Assembly: GCA_003694425.1 (NCBI GenBank)
Contig: RFJX01000271.1
Span: 1 to 9,300 of the forward strand
Length of the DNA stretch: 9,300 nt
Source of the DNA: Gammaproteobacteria bacterium
GTDB taxonomy: Bacteria > Pseudomonadota > Gammaproteobacteria > J113
Direction: 5' to 3'
Shown piece by piece: positions 1 through 8,146 of this stretch. Each line of letters opens with the position of its first letter. Position 1 is the stretch's first letter. Below the pieces are notes generated by a model. It worked only from the letters and a program-made list of their open reading frames with translations, made no database searches and was not told where the DNA came from. A program made the position numbers and the translations under genes.

Positions 1-1010
<1,010 letters not shown>

Positions 1011-1038
1011 GTCGGGGTCATCCGGCGCAAGTAAGGGC

Positions 1039-1150
1039 GGCGGCCCATGCCAGCCGCACCCCGGCGCCCGCATCCACCGCTACCGCTGCTCCCTTCCGGG
1101 CCTGACGGGGTTTGCGGCTTCGCGTCGCGGGGGGACCGACACGGACCACC
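1039..1150 (-). ncRNA. ffs: Signal recognition particle RNA, small bacterial (4.5S) type
   Basis: The RNA partners with Ffh to target nascent membrane proteins to FtsY and the translocon. Read on the minus strand, 1106-1085 holds the hallmark of SRP domain IV: GTCAGG, then CCCGGAAGGG with a GGAA tetraloop, then AGCAGC. The first 13 bases (1150-1138) pair with the last 13 (1051-1039) without a mismatch if G-U pairs are allowed, which sets both ends. The resulting length of 112 nt is close to the 114 nt of the E. coli RNA, and the 3' portion (GCCGGGGTGCGGCTGGCATG) resembles the E. coli one. A few extra 3' bases (GCCC, to about 1035) may belong to the precursor. No U-rich terminator follows, so transcription may continue into dnaX 28 bases further on. 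Confidence 0.95.
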
Positions 1151-1166
1151 ATGAATCGGGGCTGGC

Positions 1167-1175
1167 ATCTTACCA
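1167..1175 (-). promoter_or_regulatory. Possible extended -10 element for the SRP RNA gene
   Basis: On the minus strand the sequence reads TGGTAAGAT, that is TGn followed by TAAGAT, which matches 4 of 6 bases of TATAAT. No good -35 hexamer is seen at the expected distance. A start about 7 bases downstream (near 1160) would give a precursor with a leader of about 10 nt before the paired 5' end at 1150. That would fit the known 5' processing of 4.5S RNA by RNase P. This is inference from position and sequence only. Confidence 0.4.
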
Positions 1176-1204
1176 CGATGCAGGCCGGGCAGTATGACCT
1201 CCCT

Positions 1205-1213
1205 TGCTATACT
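1205..1213 (+). promoter_or_regulatory. Probable extended -10 promoter of the IorAB-like operon
   Basis: TGCTATACT is an extended -10 motif: TGn followed by TATACT, which matches 5 of 6 bases of TATAAT. It stands out in a very GC-rich region. No convincing -35 hexamer lies 16-18 bases upstream, as is common for extended -10 promoters. Transcription would start near 1220, leaving a leader of about 67 nt before the ATG at 1287. The element is back-to-back with the putative SRP RNA promoter, so the two upstream regions overlap. Confidence 0.5.
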
Positions 1214-1286
1214 CCACCAAGTGATGCCGGCGACCGCTCAGCGGCCTCTCATCGGGCAGGTCCGACGGCACAGGCGGGAGGAGAAC

Positions 1287-1748
1287 ATGACCACACGCAT
1301 ACGAGTAAACGGCCGGGAGCGGGAGGTCCAGGCCGCCACCGACACCCCGCTGCTGTGGGTGCTGCGCGACGAGCTGCGGCTCACCGGAACCAAGTACGGT
1401 TGCGGCATCGGGATGTGCGGCGCCTGCACCGTCCACCTGGACGGCGTTCCCGTGCGCAGCTGCGCCCTGCCGCTGTCGGCGGTCGGGAGCCGGGAGGTGA
1501 CCACCATCGAGGCCCTGGAAGGGCGGGCCGCCGAAGCGCTGCGCCGGGCCTGGGTGGAGCTGGCCGTACCGCAGTGCGGGTACTGCCAGTCCGGGCAACT
1601 GATGGCCGCCGCCGCCCTGCTCGCCTCCACGCCCCGGCCCGGTGACGAGGAGATCGATGCCGCCCTGGCCGGAAACCTGTGCCGCTGCGCCGCCTACCAC
1701 CGTATCCGGGCCGGGATCCACCGGGCCGCCGAGCTGCTGGAGGGCTGA
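1287..1748 (+). CDS. [2Fe-2S] subunit of an isoquinoline 1-oxidoreductase-type molybdenum hydroxylase (IorA-like)
   Basis: The 153-residue small subunit carries electrons away from the molybdenum site of the large subunit encoded just downstream. Both cluster-binding domains of the xanthine dehydrogenase family are complete. The plant-ferredoxin-type N-terminal cluster uses C39, C44, C47 (CGIGMCGAC) and C59. The C-terminal helical cluster uses C97, C100 (CGYC) and C132, C134 (CRC). Length is normal for the family. The ATG at 1287 is chosen because a strong Shine-Dalgarno sequence (GGAGGAG, 1277-1283) precedes it and [11 protein letters not shown] is a usual start; an ATG further upstream at 1194 in the same frame lies before the predicted promoter. 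No signal peptide is present, so the protein would be exported, if at all, by riding with the Tat-bearing large subunit. The true substrate cannot be read from the sequence; related proteins include aldehyde and CO dehydrogenase small subunits. Confidence 0.93.
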   Translation: MTTRIRVNGREREVQAATDTPLLWVLRDELRLTGTKYGCGIGMCGACTVHLDGVPVRSCALPLSAVGSREVTTIEALEGRAAEALRRAWVELAVPQCGYCQSGQLMAAAALLASTPRPGDEEIDAALAGNLCRCAAYHRIRAGIHRAAELLEG

Positions 1749-1751
1749 ACC

Positions 1752-3938
1752 ATGGCCTCGCATTCCACCCCTGATCCGTCCACACCGCCGGACGCCAGCC
1801 GCCGGACCTTCCTCAAGCTCTCCCTGGGGGCAGGTGCCGGCCTGCTCATCGGCGCCTACCTGCCACGGAGCCCGGCGGCGGCAACCGCTGACACACCACT
1901 CTCCTTCAGCCCCTTCCTGCGCATTTCCCCGGACGACATCGTCACGGTGATCGACAAGCACCTGGACATGGGCCAGGGCAACGCCACCGGCCTGGCCACC
2001 CTGGTGGCCGAGGAGCTCGGGGCCTCCCCGGAACAGGTGCGGACCGAATTCGCCCCCTCCGACCCGGAGGTCTACAAGAACCTGGCCTTCGGCATCCAGG
2101 GGACCGGGGGCTCGACCGCCATCGCCAACTCCTTCGAGCAGTACCGCCGGGCCGGTGCCGCCGCCCGTGAGATGCTGGCCATGGCGGCGGCCCGGGAGTG
2201 GGGCGTCCCGGTAGCCGAGATCGAGGTCGAGCAGGGCCGTATCCGCCACCGTCGCGGCGGTCTTGAGGCGAAGCTGGGCGATTTCGCCGTGGCCGCCGCC
2301 CGCCTGGAGGTCCCCAGGGAACCACGGCTGCGCGATCCCGCACAGTGGCGCTACATCGGCAAGTCATTCCCCCGGGTCGATGTCCCGGTGAAGAGCAGCG
2401 GCGCGGTCGACCTGTACGGCATGGACCTGCACCTGGAGGACATGGTGGTGGCAACGCTGATCAAGCCCCCGCGCTGGGGCGCCCGCGTCCGCTCGGTCTA
2501 CAGCGCCCGGGCGCTGGAGGTACCGGGCGTCATCGACGTCGTCACCATGCCCCAGGGGGTGGCGGTGATTGCCGAGTCCACCTGGCCGGCGATCCAGGCC
2601 CGGAGGCTGCTCGAGATCGAATGGGACGAGCGCGGGGCCGAGACCCGCTCCAGCGAACAACTGCTGGCCGAGTACCGCGCCCTGGCGCAGACACCCGGCC
2701 TGCCGGCCCTCTCGCGGGGCGATCCGGCGGCCGCCCTGGATCGCGCCGCCCACGTCGTCGAGGCCGACTACGAATTCCCCTACCTGGCCCACGCCCCCAT
2801 GGAGCCGATAGACGTGACCGTCCGCTTCGACGGCGAGACGGCGGAGTTCTGGACCGGCTCACAACTGCAGACGGTCGACCATCAGGCCGCCGCCCGGGTT
2901 CTGGGACTGTCGATGGAGCGGGTCCGCATCCACACCCTCTGGGCCGGCGGCTCCTTCGGCCGGCGGGCCATCGGCGACGCCCACTACGTGGTCGAGGCGG
3001 CCACCCTGGCCCGGGCCTGGGGCAGGCCGCGCCCGATCAAGCTGATCTACACCCGGGAGGATGATATCCAGGGCGGTTACTACCGGCCGCTGTACCTGCA
3101 CCGGGTGCGCGCCGGGATCGCCGCCGACGGGACACTGCTGGCCTGGCACCACCGCATCGTCGGCCAGTCCATCATCAGCGGCACCCCCTTCGAGGCACAC
3201 CTGGTCAAGGATGGCATCGACGCCACCACTGTTGAAGGGGTCGTGGACATGCCCTATCAGGCCGAGCACTTCCGGGTGGAGGTACACAACACCCGGGTCG
3301 GCGTCCCGGTGCTGTGGTGGCGCTCGGTCGGCCACACCCATACCGCCTACGTGGTCGAGACCCTGCTCGATGAACTGGCCGATCGCGCCGGCCGGGATCC
3401 GGTCGCATACCGCCTCGGGATGCTGGGCGAGGACCCGCGCCGGGCCCGGGTGCTGCGCCTGGCGGCGGAAAAGATCGGCTGGGATCGCCCCCCCGCGCCG
3501 GGGCTCTCCCGCGGGGTCGCGGTGCACAGGTCCTTCGGCAGCTACGTGGCCGAGATCGCCGAGGTGCGGATGCGGGAGGATGGCACCGTCAGGGTGGAGC
3601 GGGTGGTCTGCGCCGTGGATTGCGGCATCCCGGTCAACCCGGACAACATCCGGGCCCAGGTCGAGGGGGCGCTGGGTTTCGGCCTCGGGGCCGTGCTGCG
3701 CAACGAGATCACCCTCACCGGAGGGCGGGTCGATCAGGCCAACTTCGATCGCTATCCGCTGCTGCGGATCGGTGACATGCCGCAGGTTGAGGTGCACATC
3801 GTGCCCTCGACGGAACCTCCCACCGGGATCGGCGAACCGGGCACACCACCAATCGGCCCGGCGGTCGCCAACGCCATCGCCCGGGCCACCGGCCGCCGGG
3901 TACGGACCCTGCCGATGTCCCGCCACGGGCTGGCCTGA
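1752..3938 (+). CDS. Molybdopterin-binding large subunit of an IorB-type oxidoreductase, Tat-exported
   Basis: This 728-residue protein is the catalytic subunit, which hydroxylates an N-heterocycle or oxidises an aldehyde at a molybdenum-cytosine-dinucleotide centre. It starts 3 bases after the [2Fe-2S] gene stop, with GGAGGG just upstream. Residues 16-22 (SRRTFLK) followed by a hydrophobic stretch (about 24-38) form a twin-arginine signal, so the enzyme should act in the periplasm. An N-terminal cofactor-binding half contains QGTGGST (116-122). A domain resembling the aldehyde/xanthine dehydrogenase a/b hammerhead follows at about 200-290. Next come AGGSFGRR (398-405), where relatives often have GGGFGRR, and a C-terminal GIGEPGTPP with the likely catalytic base E695. 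Length is as expected for IorB-like proteins. No FAD subunit, cytochrome c or XdhC/CoxI-type maturation gene is visible in the window, so the electron acceptor is unknown. The substrate is not determinable; many IorB relatives do not act on isoquinoline. Confidence 0.93.
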   Translation: MASHSTPDPSTPPDASRRTFLKLSLGAGAGLLIGAYLPRSPAAATADTPLSFSPFLRISPDDIVTVIDKHLDMGQGNATGLATLVAEELGASPEQVRTEFAPSDPEVYKNLAFGIQGTGGSTAIANSFEQYRRAGAAAREMLAMAAAREWGVPVAEIEVEQGRIRHRRGGLEAKLGDFAVAAARLEVPREPRLRDPAQWRYIGKSFPRVDVPVKSSGAVDLYGMDLHLEDMVVATLIKPPRWGARVRSVYSARALEVPGVIDVVTMPQGVAVIAESTWPAIQARRLLEIEWDERGAETRSSEQLLAEYRALAQTPGLPALSRGDPAAALDRAAHVVEADYEFPYLAHAPMEPIDVTVRFDGETAEFWTGSQLQTVDHQAAARVLGLSMERVRIHTLWAGGSFGRRAIGDAHYVVEAATLARAWGRPRPIKLIYTREDDIQGGYYRPLYLHRVRAGIAADGTLLAWHHRIVGQSIISGTPFEAHLVKDGIDATTVEGVVDMPYQAEHFRVEVHNTRVGVPVLWWRSVGHTHTAYVVETLLDELADRAGRDPVAYRLGMLGEDPRRARVLRLAAEKIGWDRPPAPGLSRGVAVHRSFGSYVAEIAEVRMREDGTVRVERVVCAVDCGIPVNPDNIRAQVEGALGFGLGAVLRNEITLTGGRVDQANFDRYPLLRIGDMPQVEVHIVPSTEPPTGIGEPGTPPIGPAVANAIARATGRRVRTLPMSRHGLA

Positions 3939-4031
3939 GAGGCATCGGGACAGGGCCCGGACCGGCACCCTGAACCCGTAGCCGTCTCCGGAGCCAGATT
4001 GCCCGCCTGCCGCCTGGAGGAGTTTGCAGCC

Positions 4032-4262
4032 ATGTCCCGTGAACCGACCCTCGAATCGACCATCACCTGCCCCCGCTGCGGCCATCGCAGCCGGGAGATC
4101 ATGCCGACCGATTCCTGCCAGTGGTTCTGGGAGTGTCCGGGTTGCCATGAACTGTTGCGACCGAAACCCGGAGACTGCTGCGTGTTCTGCTCCTGGGGAG
4201 ATGTCCCCTGCCCCCCGGTACAGCAGGAACGGGGTTGCTGCCGGGAGGACCCACCGGCCTGA
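4032..4262 (+). CDS. Small cysteine-rich protein of the GDCCVxC family
   Basis: The gene encodes 76 residues beginning MSREPTLESTITCPRCG. Eleven cysteines are visible: CPRC (13, 16), C29, CPGC (35, 38), the signature GDCCVFCSWGDVPCPP (C49, C50, C53, C60) and C69-C70. The paired CxxC motifs suggest a zinc-ribbon-like fold, inferred from spacing only. I recognise the signature from a family annotated as a GDCCVxC-domain (seleno)protein, in which some members are said to carry selenocysteine; here the relevant codons are ordinary TGC. Function is unknown; metal binding or thiol redox chemistry is plausible. The start is set by GGAGGAG at 4016-4022, nine bases before the ATG; an upstream in-frame TTG at 3999 lacks such a site. 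The gene lies 93 bases after the large hydroxylase subunit on the same strand, with no clear terminator between, so cotranscription is likely. It faces a convergent gene 72 bases away. Confidence 0.85.
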   Translation: MSREPTLESTITCPRCGHRSREIMPTDSCQWFWECPGCHELLRPKPGDCCVFCSWGDVPCPPVQQERGCCREDPPA

Positions 4263-4334
4263 ACAGCCCCCCTTCACGGAGTGACGGGCCGAAGGTCGCC
4301 GGTCAGCGGAGGACGGGAGCCGCCACTGCGGGGC

Positions 4335-6942
4335 CTATCCCGCCCGGCTGCCCGCCTGCTGTTCCAGCAGGGCGCGGTAGTCCGGTACCGGCCGCCCGAA
4401 GTAATAGCCCTGGAGCAGGTCGATCCCCATCTCGGCCAGCATCCGGGCGGTGGCCTGGTCCTCGACGAACTCCGCGACCGCCCGCTTCTCCATTCCGCGG
4501 GTGATATCGAGCATCGCCCGGACGAAGGTCTGGTTCTGTTGGTTCCCGGGCAGGTCGCGGATGAACAGGCCGTCGATCTTGAGGATGTCCACGTCCAGGT
4601 ACTTCAGGTAGAAGAAGGTGGCAAAGCCACTGCCGAAATCGTCCATGCAGACCTGGCACCCGATCCTGTGGATGGCATCGATGAAACGCTGGGCATCGTC
4701 CAGGTCGCTGACCGCTTCGGTCTCGGTCAGCTCCACCAGCAGGCGCTCGGGCGCGACACCCGATTCCTCCAGCAAGCCGCCGATGTAATCGGGCAATGAG
4801 GGCTGATCGAAGCTCTTGCCGGAGATGTTGACCGCCACCGGCGGCATCTGCGGGTCGTCGGCCAGGGCGGCGACACAGTGGCGGATCACCGCCCGGTCGA
4901 GTTCGACGATCTGGCCGCTGCGCTCGGCCACCGGGATGATCTGTCCCGGCATGATCAGGTGATCGGGATGCTCCGTTCCCCGGATCCGCAAGAGCGCCTC
5001 GAGATGGGCCAGGCGGCCATCCGGACGATAGACCCCCTGATAGTGGATCTCCAGGCCGTTCTCCTCGATCGCCCATTCGATCAGCCGTCCCATGGTCATG
5101 TGGCGCAGGGCGCTTTCCGATATGTCCTTGTCCGGATCGTAGATCACCCAGGTGTTCTTGCCCTTCTCCTTGGCCCGGTACATGGCGGCATCGGCATGGG
5201 CAACCAGCTCCTCGGCGCTGGTGCCGTGTTCGGGATAGATCGCCACGCCGATGCTGGTGGTCAGGCGCAGGTTGGTGCCGCGCAGGCGCAACGGGAGCGA
5301 GGAAACGGCGGCGATGATGCGCTGGCACAGGGCACCGGGCTGTTCGCGATCCCCGAGGATGGAGAGTACCGCGAACTCGTCGCCCCCCAGGCGGGCGAAG
5401 ACCTCACTGGAACGGACCAGGCGCCCGACCTCGCTGGCAACGCGGGTCAGGACGGTGTCGCCGGCGCTGTGACCGAAGGTGTCGTTGATGTACTTGAACT
5501 CGTCGAGATCGAAGTAGTAGAGGGCGAAGCGGATCGGGGCCCGCCGGGCGGTGTTGAGCTTCTCTTCCAGATCCTTCTGGAACCGGTGGCGGTTGTAGAG
5601 GGCCGGTGAGCGGGTCGTGTTCGGCCAGATAGAGCAGCTGCCGTGCGGTCTGGCGCTCGTGGGTGATGTCCTCGTAGAGCCACAGACGACCCAGGATGGC
5701 ACCGTCACTGGCGGTCACGGGGTAGGAGAGCTGGGTCAGGATGCGGCCGTCGTAGAGGTCGATCTCGAAGCGCTCGCTGATCTCGTTGGCGTCGAGGACC
5801 TGTAGCACATGCTTCGAGGCGATGCTGGGCCGGGCGAAGCGGTGGGTGGAGTGCTCCAGGACCTCTCTGGCCGGCATGCCGATGATGTCCACCTCTTCCG
5901 GAATGGCCCAGAGGCGGAGAAAGGCGGGGTTGATGAACTCCACCCGCCCCCGGCGATCCTCGAACAGGATGCCTATGTTCATCGCCGAGAGCAGGGTGGC
6001 CAGACGCCGCTGTTCATGATGGGCGATCTCCAGCAGCTCGTCCTGGCGTCTCCTGGCCGCCCGCAGTTCCTCCAGTGTCCGGGTCAGCTCCTGTTCGGCC
6101 CGCTTCCGCTCCCTGACCTCCGCCCCGAGTTCGTCGATCACCTCCTGCAACGAGGCGGTCCGTTCCCTGACCCGGGCCTCCAGTTCGGCATTGAGCCGGG
6201 CCAGCGAGGCAAGCGCCTGCTGCTCCCGGCGCTGGAGGCGATCACTGGCCAGGCGGGCGACCCGGACCAGCCCGCCGGCCGCCACGACGGCGCACGCCGC
6301 GCGCAGCAACTGGATCGGGATACCGCTCAGCCCGAGAAATCCCTCCTCGCTCAGGAGGAGAGGCAGACCGGGCACCGGCGTGACCACGAGGCCGGCGAAC
6401 AGACCGTAGCACAGGAATGCCACCCCGGCCGGGCAGAGGGCCAGGCACACGCCACGCCACTCCGGCTCCCCCCGCCGGCCCAGGCCGGTTCGCAGCAGGC
6501 CGTACCCGGTGAGGAGGGAACCGGGCAGGCCGATGAAGTATCTGGCCCCCAGCGCCAGGCCACCCGCGGTGTCCAGTGCCAGCAGTCCGCACAGTGCCAC
6601 CCCGAGGAAGGAGGAGCCCGCGACCACCGGCAACGGCAGGCGGTACCCGGTCAGAAGCTGGGTCAGCCGCCGCCCGAATTCCAGCAGCGGGAGATAGGAG
6701 CCGATCAGCAGGGTGGTCTGGAAGGGATGGAGCATGAAGCCGTGCCCGGGGTGGGCCAGGTGCCAGGCCACCACCAGTTCGTACAGGCCGTGCAGGATCC
6801 CGAATCCGGCGAGGAGCGGCAGGTGACGGGCAAAGGGGAGGACCTGCTGATCCCCGTGGGGAGAGAGATAGAGAGCCAGGCCCAGGGCGAGGAAGGAGAT
6901 CCCGTAGACGACATAGATGTCGACCAGGTGTCCCTCTGCCAC
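4335..6942 (-). CDS. Membrane-anchored PAS-GGDEF-EAL cyclic-di-GMP signalling protein, interrupted by a one-base frameshift
   Basis: With one extra base removed at 5600-5602 the gene encodes 868 residues. As given, translation from the start leaves the domain frame there and ends at 5404. Domains in order are several hydrophobic segments (about residues 10-228, probably seven or eight membrane helices), a long charged coiled coil (about 235-315), a PAS domain (about 315-430), GGDEF (about 440-600) and EAL (about 620-860). GGDEF is intact (LGGDEF, G519-F523), so cyclase activity is possible. The inhibitory-site position reads RSSE rather than RxxD. The EAL domain keeps EALLR (648-652), VNIS (N705), ELTETE, DDFGSG (767-772), LKID (787-790) and QGYYFGRP, so phosphodiesterase activity is possible. 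The GTG start at 6942 follows a strong GGAGGAGGAG site. The gene lies 112 bases downstream of the prenyltransferase gene and may share its transcript. It is either a sequence error or a recently inactivated gene. Confidence 0.88.
5600..5602 (-). other. Frameshift site: one extra base in a C run at the start of the GGDEF domain
   Basis: On the minus strand the sequence ACCGGCCCTCTACAAC reads T-G-P-L-Q in the upstream frame. Removing one C gives ACCGGCCTCTACAAC, reading T-G-L-Y-N and continuing R-H-R-F, the standard DPLTGLYNRxxF opening of a GGDEF domain. The frame before the site (PAS) and after it (GGDEF, EAL) is otherwise uninterrupted, so this is the only lesion. No slippery heptamer, stop codon or structure typical of programmed frameshifting is evident at the site. 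Confidence 0.9.
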
Positions 6943-7054
6943 AGCTCCTCCTCCCTGTCGTCCCCTTCTTCCCGCCTGCAACCTTAACTTGGGGAAGGGA
7001 GGCAGGCAAGGCATGTCACCATGGCCGGCTCCGGGCACCTCCCGGCCTTCCTCC

Positions 7055-8014
7055 TCACCCCGGGTGTGTGCTGTGAGCCGCGGTGGAGAACAGCACGATC
7101 GACAGCAGGAGGCCGTAACCGAGTACGGCGACGATGGTCATCGCCAGGGCAGGCGTCAGCTTCACCGGCTCGTCTGCATGACGGAACAGGCACCGTGCCG
7201 CGTATAGGAACAGCGGAGCCGGCAACAGGGCGATGAGGCCTGGTAACGGCAATCGGCCGGAAGCCACCAGCAGGAGATGGAGCAGCAGCGCGGCACCGGC
7301 CAGCAGCGGATAGCCCCAGCGGGCCCGTGTCGGACCCAGGCGGGCCACCAGGGTGAGCTTGCCGGCACCAAGATCCGCGCGGCGATCGGGAAACTGGTTC
7401 ACGTAGAGCAGCAAGGCACACAGCAGCCCGATCGGGAGCGACACCAGCAGCAGGTCCTTCGACCACTGCCCGCACTGCACCAGCCAGGCCCCGGAGGGGA
7501 GCAGGCCGAAGCCGGTGAACACCGCCAGCTCCCCCAGACCGCGGCTGTTGAACCTGAGCGGCGGGGCGGAATATCCCCAACCGAGCAGCAGACCGAACAG
7601 CCCCAGGCCGATCAGGCCGGGACCGGCATAGGTGCTCAGCCACAGCCCGAGGGCGATGGTGGTCAGAAACAGCGTCACGGCCAGGGCCAGGACCTGCCCG
7701 CGCCCGAGGATGCCGTTCTGGATGAAGCGGCTGCCGCCGGTGAAAGGATAGACCCGCTCCTCGTTCCGCCGGTCGGTCCCGTTGAGGTCATCCTGATAGT
7801 CGTTGTACAGATTGATGGCGGCATTCATCAGGACGCCGGCCAGCAACGTGCCGATGGCGGCGGGGAGATCGAGTTCATGGCCGTTATGGACCACCCAGCC
7901 CAGTCCCACCAGCATGGGCACCACCGCGGCCAGCAGAAAGCGCGGGCGCGGGGCCCGCATGCAGGCCAGCAGGGGGCTGGAGAAATCCTCCGGTCTCGGC
8001 TCGGCGATTCTCAT
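7055..8014 (-). CDS. UbiA-superfamily prenyltransferase, MenA-like
   Basis: The 319-residue integral membrane protein should transfer a polyprenyl chain from its diphosphate to an aromatic acceptor. The first Asp-rich motif is NDYQDDLNGTD (71-81), followed by the VYPFTGGSRFIQNG region (88-101), which resembles MenA more than UbiA. The second Asp-rich motif is NQFPDRRADLGAGKLTLVARLG (206-227, with D210 and D214). About eight or nine hydrophobic segments are visible, the first at about 27-43 and the last at about 290-310. Length is typical. The ATG at 8014 is chosen because the UbiA-like sequence begins soon after it; the frame stays open far upstream, but that stretch is antisense to pyrC and not protein-like. 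The ribosome site is weak. The gene is divergent from pyrC and followed by the GGDEF-EAL gene. No other menaquinone genes are present, so the acceptor (dihydroxynaphthoate or another quinone or phenolic precursor) is uncertain. Confidence 0.88.
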   Translation of the reverse strand: MRIAEPRPEDFSSPLLACMRAPRPRFLLAAVVPMLVGLGWVVHNGHELDLPAAIGTLLAGVLMNAAINLYNDYQDDLNGTDRRNEERVYPFTGGSRFIQNGILGRGQVLALAVTLFLTTIALGLWLSTYAGPGLIGLGLFGLLLGWGYSAPPLRFNSRGLGELAVFTGFGLLPSGAWLVQCGQWSKDLLLVSLPIGLLCALLLYVNQFPDRRADLGAGKLTLVARLGPTRARWGYPLLAGAALLLHLLLVASGRLPLPGLIALLPAPLFLYAARCLFRHADEPVKLTPALAMTIVAVLGYGLLLSIVLFSTAAHSTHPG

Positions 8015-8056
8015 GGTCGGTTCGGGCCTGTAGGTGGCGACCGGCAGAAGATAGCC

Positions 8057-8108
8057 GATCCGGCCGTTCCCGCCCAGCCGGGTGGGCGCCGGGACCGCCG
8101 GCCGGATC
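8057..8108. repeat. Long imperfect inverted repeat in the divergent prenyltransferase-pyrC promoter region
   Basis: GATCCGGCCG at 8057-8066 and CGGCCGGATC at 8099-8108 are perfect 10-base inverted copies. Inside them TCCCG (8068-8072) pairs with CGGGA (8090-8094), and CCCA (8073-8076) with TGGG (8083-8086), around a GCCGGG loop. The right arm ends six bases before the predicted pyrC -10 and covers its -35 region. On the minus strand the dyad lies 43 bases upstream of the prenyltransferase ATG, so it could be an operator or part of that gene's leader. The function is unknown. Confidence 0.55.
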
Positions 8109-8113
8109 CGGGA

Positions 8114-8119
8114 TAGAAT
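8114..8119 (+). promoter_or_regulatory. Probable -10 element of pyrC
   Basis: TAGAAT matches 5 of 6 bases of the TATAAT consensus. It would start transcription near 8126, about 20 nt before the pyrC ATG. Upstream, GGGACC near 8091-8096 is a poor -35 hexamer that lies inside the inverted repeat, so activity may depend on a regulator. The short leader shows no evident hairpin covering the ribosome site, unlike the leader-based control described for enterobacterial pyrC. Confidence 0.45.
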
Positions 8120-8146
8120 TCGCGCATCGACACCAGGGGAAGAGGC

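Noticed and set aside
4176..4187. Possible selenocysteine codon in the GDCC motif
   Set aside because: Both codons are TGC and no in-frame TGA occurs before the final stop, so this member is a plain cysteine protein.
2859..4277. Long minus-strand frame (472 codons) opposite the molybdopterin subunit
   Set aside because: It is a shadow of the IorB-like gene, with no recognisable domains and no ribosome site. The plus-strand gene has clear motifs throughout.
4263..4334. Gap between convergent genes, examined for a two-way terminator
   Set aside because: Only very short possible stems and no T or A runs were found. Nothing convincing is present.
5595..5606. Programmed ribosomal frameshift in the GGDEF-EAL gene
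   Set aside because: There is no slippery heptamer, no in-frame stop at the site, and no flanking signal. A sequence error or mutation is simpler.
7023..7047. GC-rich hairpin just after the prenyltransferase stop, considered as a terminator
   Set aside because: The stem is only five or six pairs, has competing alternatives and no U tract, so termination is not supported. The GGDEF-EAL gene downstream may be cotranscribed.
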